Shown here one piece after another: positions 25,029-37,000 of a stretch of 64,000 bases of DNA. The first letter of the stretch is position 1, and each line of letters starts with the position of its first letter. Location: positions 1 to 64,000 of the forward strand of contig JAVSML010024441.1 of the NCBI GenBank assembly GCA_038503035.1. Reading direction: 5' to 3'. This stretch comes from Crocodylus rhombifer (Eukaryota; Chordata; Crocodylia; Crocodylidae). Under the pieces are notes generated by a model, which was given only the letters and a program-made list of their open reading frames with translations, did no database searches and had not been told where the DNA came from. The translations under genes and the position numbers were made by a program.

Positions 25029-28000
25029 AAAAACAAAAACAAAAAAACACAAAAAAGTAGCCCTGATTCCCGGCCCCCCCCCCGGGCCTGCTTCTTCCCA
25101 TGCTGACTCCAGCTAAGCCAGGTGAGGGATGACTTTATACTACTGTGTTGTGCAGAGCAGGGGAAGAATTCAGGATGGATAGAAAAACAAATGTCCTAAT
25201 AGCCTGGTGAGCCCACGGTGAGCCCTGCAGACCAGTACAGGATGGTGTCCCTATGCAACAGTCTCCAGGGTTTCAGATTCCTACACACCTGGGCTTCCAT
25301 CGCTTGCCTGAGGACTCTTCCAAGTCTCCTCCATCTCATCTGTCTGGGTGATGTGGGAGATGGATGTGAGACAGCCTAGTGATGTATCTTCCCTTGCAGC
25401 AACTGTGTGCTATTCCTGAGATCACCAACAGTGAGGAGGTGCAGGAGTTTCTCGCCCTTAACACAGACGCGAGGATCGCATTTGTCAAGAAGCCCTTTGT
25501 GGTCTCTAGGATTGACAAGGTACCTCCCTGCCTGGGGGAGTTGCTGTTGACTGATTTTTTTGTTGGTGTGAACAATCTCCTCCTACTATGTTGCACCCTT
25601 TGATCTTGGGCTTTTTTCTGTCTTATTTCTCAGTATTACAACAGTAGCTAGAAGCCCGGTTTTACTATGTGCCACACACAGAGCTGGGGAGAGACTGGCC
25701 CTACCCCACAGAGCTCAGAATCTCACTAGACAGATGGATGCAGGTGGGAGGAAGGGCATATTGTAAGGCTCAGTTTGAATGCCAGGAAACCGAGGCAGAG
25801 GAAATGATGTGCCCAGGATCATGCAGGGAGTCAGTGGCCCTGCTGGGATTCCAGAGTGCACTCCAGGTGCCTGTCTTCTGCCTTAACCCCTGGATCTCCA
25901 TTATTCTGGGCAAAGTTACATGTTACACTTAGGCCATACAAAGGGCACTTAAAATACAAGCATCTGGTGCTTGTATGGTGGAACTGTAATACTGCTTAAT
26001 GTTGCACAGATCGGACGTAGTCTAAGTGTAATGGGTCACTTCACCCCGAGTCTGCACAGTCTGTCCATGACCATAGTTTTCCCACTCCTGTGCGCCATTG
26101 CCCAGCACTGTTAATGGGCACAAAGACTGGTGATCTTGGAGAGGGGGATGTCTAGCTAGACTCTTTAGCACCTTGCTGTGCACTGTGCAGCGACCTCTAC
26201 CACTTCTTGGGGCCTGAGCTCTGCAAGAACCATCCCTTACTGCCGTGCACGGTGTAGTACAGAGGCTTGAGTTCCACATCCAGTTTTGTCCATTTCTCTT
26301 TGCATCTTTACTCTCCCTTTGCCCCAGAACTGTCCTGTTCAGGGAGATGTATTCAATGACTGTATCGTGAGCCAAGCCCTGTCTTCTTGACTTTGATGGG
26401 AGTTAGACCTGGAGCACTGAGGAGTCTCTCATGTGTTACCCCATGCTCTTTGCATCCTCTTGATCCAGAAGCACAGGCAGAATTTGGCTCAGCCATGAGC
26501 ATTTTCCTCTTCTGTAGGGGTCAACAGGCAGAAGCTGGCTGCCAGTGTGGGGGTGGGGGAAGCTGGATAGCATCCCATCTGCAGCATGGGGTATCTTCCT
26601 CTTTTATGAGCATTCAAGCACCTTTCTCCACACCTACAGATCATGGTCAACGCCATTGTGGACACCTTGAAGACCGCATTCCCCAAGTCAGAGCCTCAAA
26701 GCCCTACGGAGGACCTCAGTGAAGCTGAAGTGGATGGGAAATCCCAGCCAGATGGGAAGAAGTCGAATAAGTAAGGGCTTTTTTCAGGTTTCACCCCAAG
26801 TTGGGTGCTAAGCATTGACCCTATAAAGGAGCTGACTGAGAGAACCACTGCACTAACTACCAAACCTACTGAAGAGTGCTTTGAAATAGTTAGTAAGAAG
26901 TAGTTTATGCTGTGATTCCATTATGCTTCACAAGCTGTGTGGGATTAGTGTGGTCAGTGCTTGGATGGGAGACCCTCAACGAAGACCCAGGATTTGTTGA
27001 CGAGTCGGTGGATGGCACTGCAATGTGGTGCTCTCGGCTCTTAGCAGTGCTGTCTTTGGGAGGAGATGCTAAAGACTGTAGAGTTGTCTTCTGTTGTCAA
27101 ATAGATACATAACCAGAGGACATGACGGTGAGCCACCACTGAGGTACACCTACCTCTGGGGTGGAACATGGCTGCTCTTTTAACAGCAATTATGACAAGT
27201 GGAAACTTCACAACATTTTAGAACAGAATCCCAAATCCAGATGAAACCAAAGAGGCTTTGGGGTGGACGTAGAGCAGGATTTCAATTCCCCAGCGTGATT
27301 TGGCCTAGGCTTGCTGTTTAAGTTCTGCTGCGAGTCCTACACAGTGACCAGTTAAAGCCAATCAACACCGGCAGTGCCCAGCCTGAGGGCTCTGTGTTTT
27401 GCTACAAAAGTGTTTAATTTTTTTATATTGCTAAAGGTGACGGGAAGGACTAGGCCGCTTAGCAAGCCTTGGCTTAAAGGAGGGGCTGGAGCATGTGTGT
27501 GTATTTCCTGGAAAGAGCTGCTTCTTTTCAAAAAGCTGCTCCAAACAATTTTTTTCTAAAAAAAAAACAAAAAAAACCCCAAACAAACCAAAAAACCAGC
27601 TTTTGCAGCCTCTTGGCTGAAGAGCACATTCCTCAGCAATGAACGGCCCTCTTAATTTGTCCAAAAAGCCCTTCCAGTGCTCTTTATGTCTGCAAATAAC
27701 TGGGTTACACAATCCCACTTGGTACTCTTCTTTCACCTCTCAGGCTTTCGTAAATGCATGTGAAGTTACCCTATATGCCCTTGTAAAAATAACCAGCTCG
27801 TACTGACCAGAAATCATTGATTTTTGTATCAGCTGAGAGACACTACCCACATGGGTATAGTAGCCAGTGTGTAAGCAGAGCGGGGCGGTGTGTGTGTGTG
27901 TGTGTGTGCACCCCTGGGGTTTTGATGCTTTTACTCTTAGGATAGCTAAGGTTCGGGGCTTCTGTCCTGTCCTTATCCAAACATCCTGTGGCACTTCTTT

Positions 28001-31000
28001 GCTGCTCAGCCCAAAGCACAGCTGGTGCCTGTAGTCTCAGTTGATAGGCCTCACAGCCCCCCATGAAGCAAGCATTGTCATACCCATTTCACTGGGGGAA
28101 ACTGAGGCATGGAGGGGGGAAGTGAGTTGGTTCCTTTTACAGCAGGATGAACTTTCCACCTTTGCAATAGATGACTGGACTTAATGACCCAGGACATCCT
28201 TTCCAGTCATGTGTTCAATATGCCCTTGGCCAAGACTTGGAAACTCCTCATATCGGATTTAAGACCAGGGGATTCACCTGGGTGCTCTCTCTCTCTTCCC
28301 CAGGCCCCGGCTGAGGTTCCCGTCCAGTAAAATTGCTCCGGTGCTGAGTGTGCCTGAGGTGAACGAGCGGGTCCTGTATGCACTGAGGGAAGGCAGTGCT
28401 GTAAGTACTGATCTCTGAAGGATGCAGTTTACGTAGCCACGACTTCAGCTCTGTAGGGTGCTGATCTCAGCCTTGTTTCATGGCTGCCCTGGAAAGAGCA
28501 GATGAGTAAGGGCAAGGGATGCCATGGGAACCCTACACAGCACCTTCACTGCCTGCTACAGCTGGATGTGATCATGAGCAGAGTGTGTCTAGTAGTCCTG
28601 CCAATGTGAAGCTACTTCTGGTTGCCCATCTGGCTGTAACAAAGTCCATTGCAAGCAGCAGAAGGTCTCAGGCAGCCAGGAGAGGAAGGGCTTTCTCAGA
28701 GCTACAGAGCAGATCAACCTGAGGCCTGTAGGGTAAGGCAAGGTCTTTGGGGCAGGTGCCCGCCTTTGTTATCTGCTCTACAGTGCCTAGCACAATGGGA
28801 TGCTGGCCACCAGGAGCAACTCCAGTGCACATCATCAGCTTGTAAGCAGAAAGATGAACTCGCCAAGTTTTGTGGGAGGCAGAGGCCTGGAATTGCAAGG
28901 GTGGCTACAGGTCAGAAGTGAGGTGTATTGGCAGGGCAGGGAGTCACCATTTCATTTTAAAGCAGAATCAGCTCTTGCAAGATAATAAATAGCAATAGCA
29001 GCAACTTGCTGTGACCTAGCTGTTATTCTTCGAGTATTAAGAGATCACAGTCTGCCTTGGTGCCTTGGTTGAGTGGGGCTGGGTGAGAGTCAGCCACTTT
29101 TTAGGCACCTGAGTAACGGGGGCAAGCTGCTTGGGAAGAGCTGACCTGTCCAGTTATCCATCTGCTTCCTAGCACCGTAGCACTTACATGCTGCTGCTTC
29201 CTCAGGTCTCTGACACCCTGTCTGTGGCCGGGATGGAGTCCTTCATTCAGAAGCAGGAGAAGCTCCTGGAGACTATGCCCAGCAAGGCCCCTGAAAATGA
29301 GGGAGACAGAGAGACAAAAGAGCCCACTGTGCACAATGCCTCCACATGTACGCCTCAGCCGCTGGAGCACCAGGATGATGATGACAACCCCGGTAAGCTC
29401 TTCTCCCGCTCCTGGCTCAGGGCAGGTTTGCCCCTGACTAAACCATCCCACTTAAGTGCCTGTCTAACCTGCTCTTGAAAACCTCCAAGGATGGAGATTT
29501 CACAGCCTCTCTCATCATCTGCTTCAATGTTTAACCCACCTCAGAGCAAGAAAATTCTTCCTAATTTCCAACCGCAGTTTCCTCTGCTGCAATTTGAGAC
29601 TGTTGCCCCAAGTCCTGTCACCTATGGCCAGAGAGATTAGTTGGTCTCCATATTCTTCATAACTACCCTTCAGATATTGAAAGACTGACCTCATACCCCC
29701 CTCAGGTGTAAGACTCCAGTATCATGCTTCAAGATGATTGCCATAATAGACAGGAGGGAATAGTTCCTTGTACGTGACCTTGCCCAACTACTATTCTGCC
29801 TCTCTCTGAACCATTGGTCTCTGCTGAACAGGGTGTGATGGTCTCTCTGTATTGCACTCACTTCAGGCCCTTGATATATGCATATCCAAATCTTAAAAAC
29901 CAGTGGAAATTCTGAATGTTCTCTGCACTGGCAACACTGCTGGCCCTCAAATTACTCTTTTAATAGCCTGTCTTCTTGCAACTCCACTCTGTGAGTAGGT
30001 ATGTGCTGCTTCTCTGCATGAAAGAAAGTATCTGAGAGAAAGAGACAAAAAGCAATACGAGCTAGTCTAATAGTTCAACTGTGGGAGTTGGGACTCCTGG
30101 GTTCTTTCCTGATCTACCTTAAGCAAGTTATTTTGCCTCTCCGTGCCCTCTCCTGCCTCCTTTTATTTCCTCATCTTAAAAATAATACTTCCCTGCTGGG
30201 CTGTTAGAGATGTGAGTAACATTTATAAAGTGCTTGAGGGTCCTCTGCTGAAATGTGTTTCCTGGTGACAAGGAGAGAGATTTTTAGATTCAATGTTAAA
30301 TAAAAAAGTAAAAACAAAAAAAACTATCCTCCAAGATTGTTCAAGTTGCAAAGTGAAGCATTCCAAAGTTGGGAAATGGCAAAATAAAGCAACATTTGGG
30401 CAGCACCCCACCTCCTGCAACTTTGTGTGGTGGTATAGCTTTTTGAAGCTTATAACACAGTTGAATTTGAATGGATTTTACTGGAAAGCAAACTCACATT
30501 CCTGCTGTTCTGACCTCCAATTTATGCCAGGCCCCTTCTCCAAAATGTATTGAGCTCTTGAGCCTCGCAGTAACCCAGTTGCTAGAATATTTTTAGCCTG
30601 CACAAAATAAGTTCCCTCCAGATCTCTCTCACAGCTGACCTGTTTCCAAAAGCTGGACCCTTAAGGTAGACATGCATCCTGGAAAATGTCAGGCTAAATG
30701 GTTCAAGCGTGGCACTAACATCGTCTTATGATGTGAAGGTGCTGTGATCCTTAAGTACAAGCAGCATTGCCAGCTGTGCCTAAAGCTTTAATGCAAATAC
30801 ATAGCACTCTCAGGCACAGTGTCTGTAGTCAGCAGTGCAGAAGAAGAAGAACACAGAAGGGGTCAAGGTAGCCAAATTCTCATGGAAGTCTTACATAAGT
30901 GATGCCTCCAGGGCTGCGACAACTGCCACCAGAGACAGGGCAGGGTGGTCCAGGAGCATAAGGGGAATGACCTGGGATGTGGCTTGCCGAAGGCAACTGG

Positions 31001-34000
31001 AATCTGCATCTACTGACCAAGTGACCCCTCAATCGTGGAGCAGAGGAAGGCTGGCCAGTAAGTGCCTGGGGGGGAGGGAAAGGTAGATGCAAATGCACAG
31101 CCCTTTGTGCAGTGCAGTCTTGCCTGGGTTTTGGCCTGGGGTGAATCTGAGCAGCCTGCTCTACAGCCTTCTGCAGAGTGAGTGCAAGTCCCAGGGGAAT
31201 GGAAGTAAGTGAGAGGAACCAATTCCTGCTAGGTCCAGAATTCAAGGAACCAGCAGTGCTGAAAGCCCACCTGTCTTCTGTCAGTTATTAGAGACCTAAG
31301 TATGATCCTGTTCCTCTATGCCCCTGGAGAGACTTTTATGCCAGCGGTAGCCGAGTCCTCTCCCTCCTTAACTCTGTTCGTGACTTATGCTGCCACCTTA
31401 GCCTGAAGACTTACAAAAAAAGATTTCTTACCAGTTTTTCAGTGTGGAGTTGGAGCAGACTTAGACATCTAAATCCCACTGTGTATTTGCCTGATAGGAT
31501 GGACCAGAATCTGAGCAGCAGAGTCCAGCCTGACGGGGCAGAGGGAGCAGGTCCCAGAGCGAGGCATGGAAGCAAAAGTCCTTCACGCTCTTGAGTTACT
31601 GTGGGAGAGGAGTATGAGCAGTATTGGGAAGGCCTGCACAGGCAGCATAGGATGCACATTGTATTGGAAGATGAGGGAGGAGGGACTGGGGTAGCTAGGA
31701 GAGCTGAGGGCTGGAAATTCAGTGATGTTGGCAGAGCTAGATGGATGCTAAGTGGTGCAGGAAACGGGTGGGAAGTAAAGGCCCTGCAGTGAAGGGGCTG
31801 CTCCTGACCTAGTCGCAACACTTTAATGAAGTAGCCTGCTTTATAAGTGAGATGCGTCCGTGCCTGGGCCTGGAACAGGGCAGATGTCCTACAGGTGATG
31901 TGCAGAGTCCACTGGGTGTAGCAGGGGAAGGGAAGCCAGGTGCCTGGAGTCTGGCCCTTTCCCACTGCCCTGCTCCCTCTTGCAGTGCTCAGTTCAGCCT
32001 GTGACAACAGACATGCTTGTGCTCCAGGGCCCAGCCACAGGTGGGAGAACTACAACTAATTGCTAACAGGCTGCAGCTGTGAGGACCCTGGGGCGCAGAG
32101 ACCATTTCACAGCAGCAAGGCCCTGCTGGGAGTGTTTGCAGGCTTGCTCTCAGTCCTGGTGCATTCATCTCCTTGCTGGGAGCAGGGCTGGCCACGAGAT
32201 GGCAGCCCAGCTCCGCTCACTGGAGAGCTGGCCAGCTGGGAAGGGCAGGTTGAAAGCAGCGGAGAAAGACTGTTGAGAGACCCCCTCCCCTCTTTACCTA
32301 TGGCTCTCGCTGCAGAGCCTGCCTTCCTGCTTCAAAATGTGAGCTTCCCTCTGCTTCAACCCTTCCTGTGCTTCCCTGTCCCTCAGCACCTCTCTGTCCT
32401 CCTCCCTCTCCCATCTTCAGCCTCATGCTCTTTTACCCTGCTTCCACCTCCACCCAGAGTTGTCCCCCTGTCCCGTATGCCAGTTGCCCTCTCTCCTCTT
32501 TCTGACTCGCCCTTCCCCTCCTGCTCCCGACCTCCTGCCCCTCTTTGGTGTGTGTCCATATCTCCTTAGGCAACACATTTGTACCGGGGCTGTAAGGAGA
32601 TGTGGCACTGCGTTGATGAAGGGGCACATGTATAAGACATCAGAGGTTTCCTTGCCCGGCCATGTTTCATACCAACTATACTCTGAAAGGTGTTTGAGGT
32701 AGGTTATTGTTTCATGCTGTGGCAGCATCTAGAGCTCAGCCCAGGTGAGGGCCTCATTGTGCCAAGAACTGGACCCACCAGTTGCAAAGGGCAGCCCGAG
32801 TCCCAGATGTGCAACCGCCAGGGAAGTTAGTGGAGCTCATGCCAGGTTGCAGCATTTGGGAGTCTGGACCTGGGTGCATTGCTGTGTCTCCTCAGGAACA
32901 TGACGGGGAGGAAGACTCTCCTTCTCATGTCCATCCCACCATGACCGCATCCTATGAGGCCAAAGGATGCTTTGCTGTCCACATTGGCAGCACTGGGAGC
33001 AAACACAGGTGTCACAGGAGATAGGCATGGACTGGATGTTGAGGCAGCTGGCTCAGGGAAGAACTGTGCTGTGCTCATGCCAACCCCTCCTACTGCTGCT
33101 TGGGGAGTCCATAGGGCGGAGAGCTTGTGCCCCTGGCATGCTAGGCTTCCTGCTGTGCCTGTAGGGCTGGACCCCATCTCATGCCCTCGTTTGCTGAGGC
33201 AGAGCTGGCTTTCTCACACGATACCTTTCTTCTGACAGGTTCTGAGACAGTCCTGGCAGACATTGCCCTGGACCTGCTGCGCCTGCTAATGATGGATCAC
33301 TGGAGCTGGCTGTGCACAGAAAACATGCAGAAGGTGCTGCACCTGCTCTTCAGCACCCTGATCCAAAGGTAAAGCCTGGCCAGTGCTTCACATGCCCAAG
33401 GAGGAGAGGGTACCTGGATTAAGCATATGCACATAGCCCAGGGTTGTCTCTAGACATTGGCAGGACTGAGTTCCCAGTGCCAAGCCCCAACTGGAGTAGA
33501 AGGCTTTGGCTCTGGGTGGAAGGACAGCATGCTCAGTGAAGGCTGCTTCCTGGGTCCCCAGTGGGAATGCTTAACAGGTCATGCATGCATTTGGGCAGCT
33601 AAGAGTGGAATATGAGTGATGCTAAGTGGAGGAGGATCAATGCTAGATTCCTCCAGCATTGAATTTGGTCTCCCCATGCCCTTTTGAGGCAAAGATGGCT
33701 TTCCTAGCTCTGTGACATGGGAAAATGAGGAACAAGAGGGAGTTTGGGGGGTGACTTAGCAATGCAGTGCAGCTAGGAATAGAACCCAAGTCTCGCTGGT
33801 GTGCGGGCAGCGTGGCCAGGGGAATGGCTGTGACTTCCATGATGTTCCAGACAGGAATTCGTGCACCATCCCTAATGGGGCTGTGTTTGTCAGTCTCCAC
33901 CTGTTGTGCTATGTTAGTGTTTGTGTACACGCACATCCCTTTTCCCATGACATGCACCTATTTTCCCAGCCTTCCCCATGCTGCTATACTTGGGGGCCAG

Positions 34001-37000
34001 GTCCTGAGCTGGCATCTGTAGTGAATTAGTGCCTCCCAGATGTACAACTGCTCTGTGTTGTTGGGCCCTGGTAACTGTTCGGTTCAAGCTCCGGTGCCGT
34101 CTGCAGTCCTGCGTTCTTAGAAGTGTGGCTGAAGGGTGGCGCAAGTGGCAGGCACTGGAGACCGGGGAGTCATTTCCTTGGCTGCTCTCTTGGGTTTGTG
34201 TTTTGACTCATCTTCTGTTTGCACCGTCTCAACAGGAGATGTTGGGGCCAGGTCTTTAGCTGGTGCAAGTTGGTGTAACTTCATCGAAGCCAACAGAGGT
34301 TTTCTGCCAGGCGACAGCTGAGAATCTGGCCCTGACCAAGGAATGCAAAGCTCTTTCTGCAGGTCTGAGACTTACATGCCTGCAAGTTTTTGCAACAGAC
34401 ATTCCCCAAGGGCAGTGTCAGAACATCCAGGGCAGCGCATTCGTGAAGACGCTAATTTGAGTTGCCCTCAGCAAAGGTTGCCAAAGAGCTCGGAGGTCAG
34501 GGGGCCGTTGGCATCCACTCGCAAATCAGCATCTTTGGAAGGGCGGGGGAAGGTGTTGCTTCAGCTTCTCCGAAATGGGCTTTTTGTATCTCGGCAAATG
34601 AGCTGGAGCCTGATCTGTGTGTAAGAACAGAGGCATGAGCTCTTAAAGCTGGACATCATCACCTACTAATAGGCTGCGTCCCAGTCGCCCAGGGAGCCGG
34701 CAGCACTGACACGTGGCTTTGGTATTTTCTACTAGAGAAGCAGCCACACACTGAGCACCTGACCTGCAGCGCTGCGATTCCCTGCGAAGCTGAGGATCTC
34801 TGGCAGTGTGTGAGAGGAAGCGTGGCCTGCAGCCCTACTTTGGAGGCTGCTGCTGAAGTGCACGTGATGTCTCAAAGCAAAGTGTGAGGTGACTGAGTGG
34901 AGCTTTGCCCCATGCCCAAGGCCCATTTGGGTACTGAGGACAGTGTGCTCCTCTCCATTTCCCCTGCAGCCAGATTAAAGCTTCTCATCCAGTTGCCCTC
35001 CCGCTCAGGACTGCAGGTACTTGGGCAAGACCCCCCAGATTCAAACCAGCTGCTGCTTTTGTTCCAGGTGCGGTTCAGAATGAGAAGGGGCCTGTGTTTC
35101 TGACCCCTTCCAAGAAGGGGAGGAAGGAATTTCTACCAGATCAGCTGATCTGCTGCCTAGAGCAGCAGTTAATCTCTAACTTCTCATTTCTCTGCTGCAT
35201 TGGTTGTTGGGACTGTCCAGATAGTGGGATGAGAGGTGGGGGACACAGCTGCCACCTCTGTTCTTTAATTCTGTGGGAAGTCAGCGCTGCTCCACATTGC
35301 TTGGTGACTCATGCACTCATCCCAAGCTGGTTTGGGTGCTGCTAGCAACACTGTGCAGCTCAGTGCAGGCTGTGGAGTCTGCCTGGCAAGCAGGGAAATG
35401 CTTTGCAGCTGCCTCCGTTATTTGTTCAGAGCTAGCTCAGGTGTGTCTGCATGAACCGCATTCACTGTGGTGCCAGACTCCTCCAGAAGGGACTGGTGGG
35501 AGCACCCATTGCTTAGCGTTATGCCTGAACCATAGATACAGGAAGCAGAGCCTGCTGCAGCCTTGGCTAACCGAGTGAGGCGTGTGTTGCATAGAGGCCT
35601 GGGGTGAGACCTTTCTCCCAACCCCCCCATCCAGTGGGTTCGTGCTAACTCAGGAACCAACAAGGATGGAGAAATGGCTCCACCTCTACTGCAAAGGACT
35701 CGGATTTATTTGAAACCTCTGGGTTTATATCTCGTGAATCATGTTTTCACACCTAGCAGTGCTAACATTGTGCAGCACCGCATGGCACCCTTGATAGGGT
35801 TTCAAGGTGCTCTAGGGTGCTGCCGCACCATGGTTGAGAATTGCTGCCCTACAGTGTGGGGGTTAATCTGGAGTAAGGCCTGTGGATGGTTGTGCTTCAG
35901 TTGAGCGCTTGGACCACAATGGCAAAAGGAGGCATTGGCTGGAGGTTTCTCATCCTGCTCTTGCTTGTTGAGGAACGCGCTGTTCCTGGTGTCTTGATGC
36001 GCACAGCTACATGGGAGCTCCAGCTAGTCTCCAGCGAGCATCGAAATTCCCCCTTTGCAGAAGCTGTGCACCTTGGAGTGGGAAGCAGTGAGGCAGATTC
36101 CTGCCTGGCACAATGGTATCAAAAGCTATGAAACTCTATGAGAAATGAATTCAACCCCCCACTCTTTGATTTGCTGCAGTTCCTCATTCCTTACTGACTC
36201 CCTGCACATCGTGCTTGGCTGTAGTAGCTGGTACCAATGGCTGTAGCATCCCCTGGTTCTTATTTGTGTCATGTGTTGTAGGTAATTACTCATGACTCTT
36301 CCCCCTCTTTCCCCAACCCTGTCTGTCTAGGAAATATCCTGCTCTGGCCATCTTTCCCCTTCACTCTATGGCTGGAATAGTTGTAGTGGGAGCCAGGCGC
36401 TGTAAATCTCCCCTGATTGTCAGTTTTGTGGCAGCTGGAGGCTGAAGGAGAAAAACTGGATGACCGAAAAAGGTATTGTTAAGTAAAAGGGAGGCCATGT
36501 GTGCATGTCCACGTCTGTGCCTCGCTCATCCAATTATGTAACACGGAGGGATCCTTTTTAGGAGCCAAAGGGCGAAGCTGGGCGGGGCGCTGGGGGCCGT
36601 GGGGAGCGGAGACGGCCCCGAGCCAAGAAGAGATTCCAGCTTGAGCAGCCTCTTCGCTCCCTGGGCTCATGTCCGTAAACAAACCCACAGACCTGCTCCA
36701 AATCCACGCCCCCTCGGTTAGCAAAATGCCTTTGCCCTCCCTGCTTTGCAGACTGAGATTGCCTAACCCCAAGGAGAGGAAACGGGGCTGTCTTCCTCTC
36801 GCTGCTGGGGGTTATCTGGGAACCTGTTTGCAAAGGGGAGCAAGGGATGGAGCGGATTATTCTTGGGTCCCAGAGTGTTGGGGAAAGGAACTAGAAGCAT
36901 TTAGAAAATCAAAGTCCTTTTTTGAATCGGTGAGTCAGTGCCGCAATAAAAGCTCAGGCTGGGTGCTCAGAACAGGCAGTGGCTGCGACCTCACACCATG

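Noticed and set aside
26931..26990. 5S rRNA gene
   Set aside because: Only the internal promoter half is recognisable, embedded in a SINE body.
31411..32007. 198-codon - strand frame in intron 7
   Set aside because: No family resemblance and no splice evidence.
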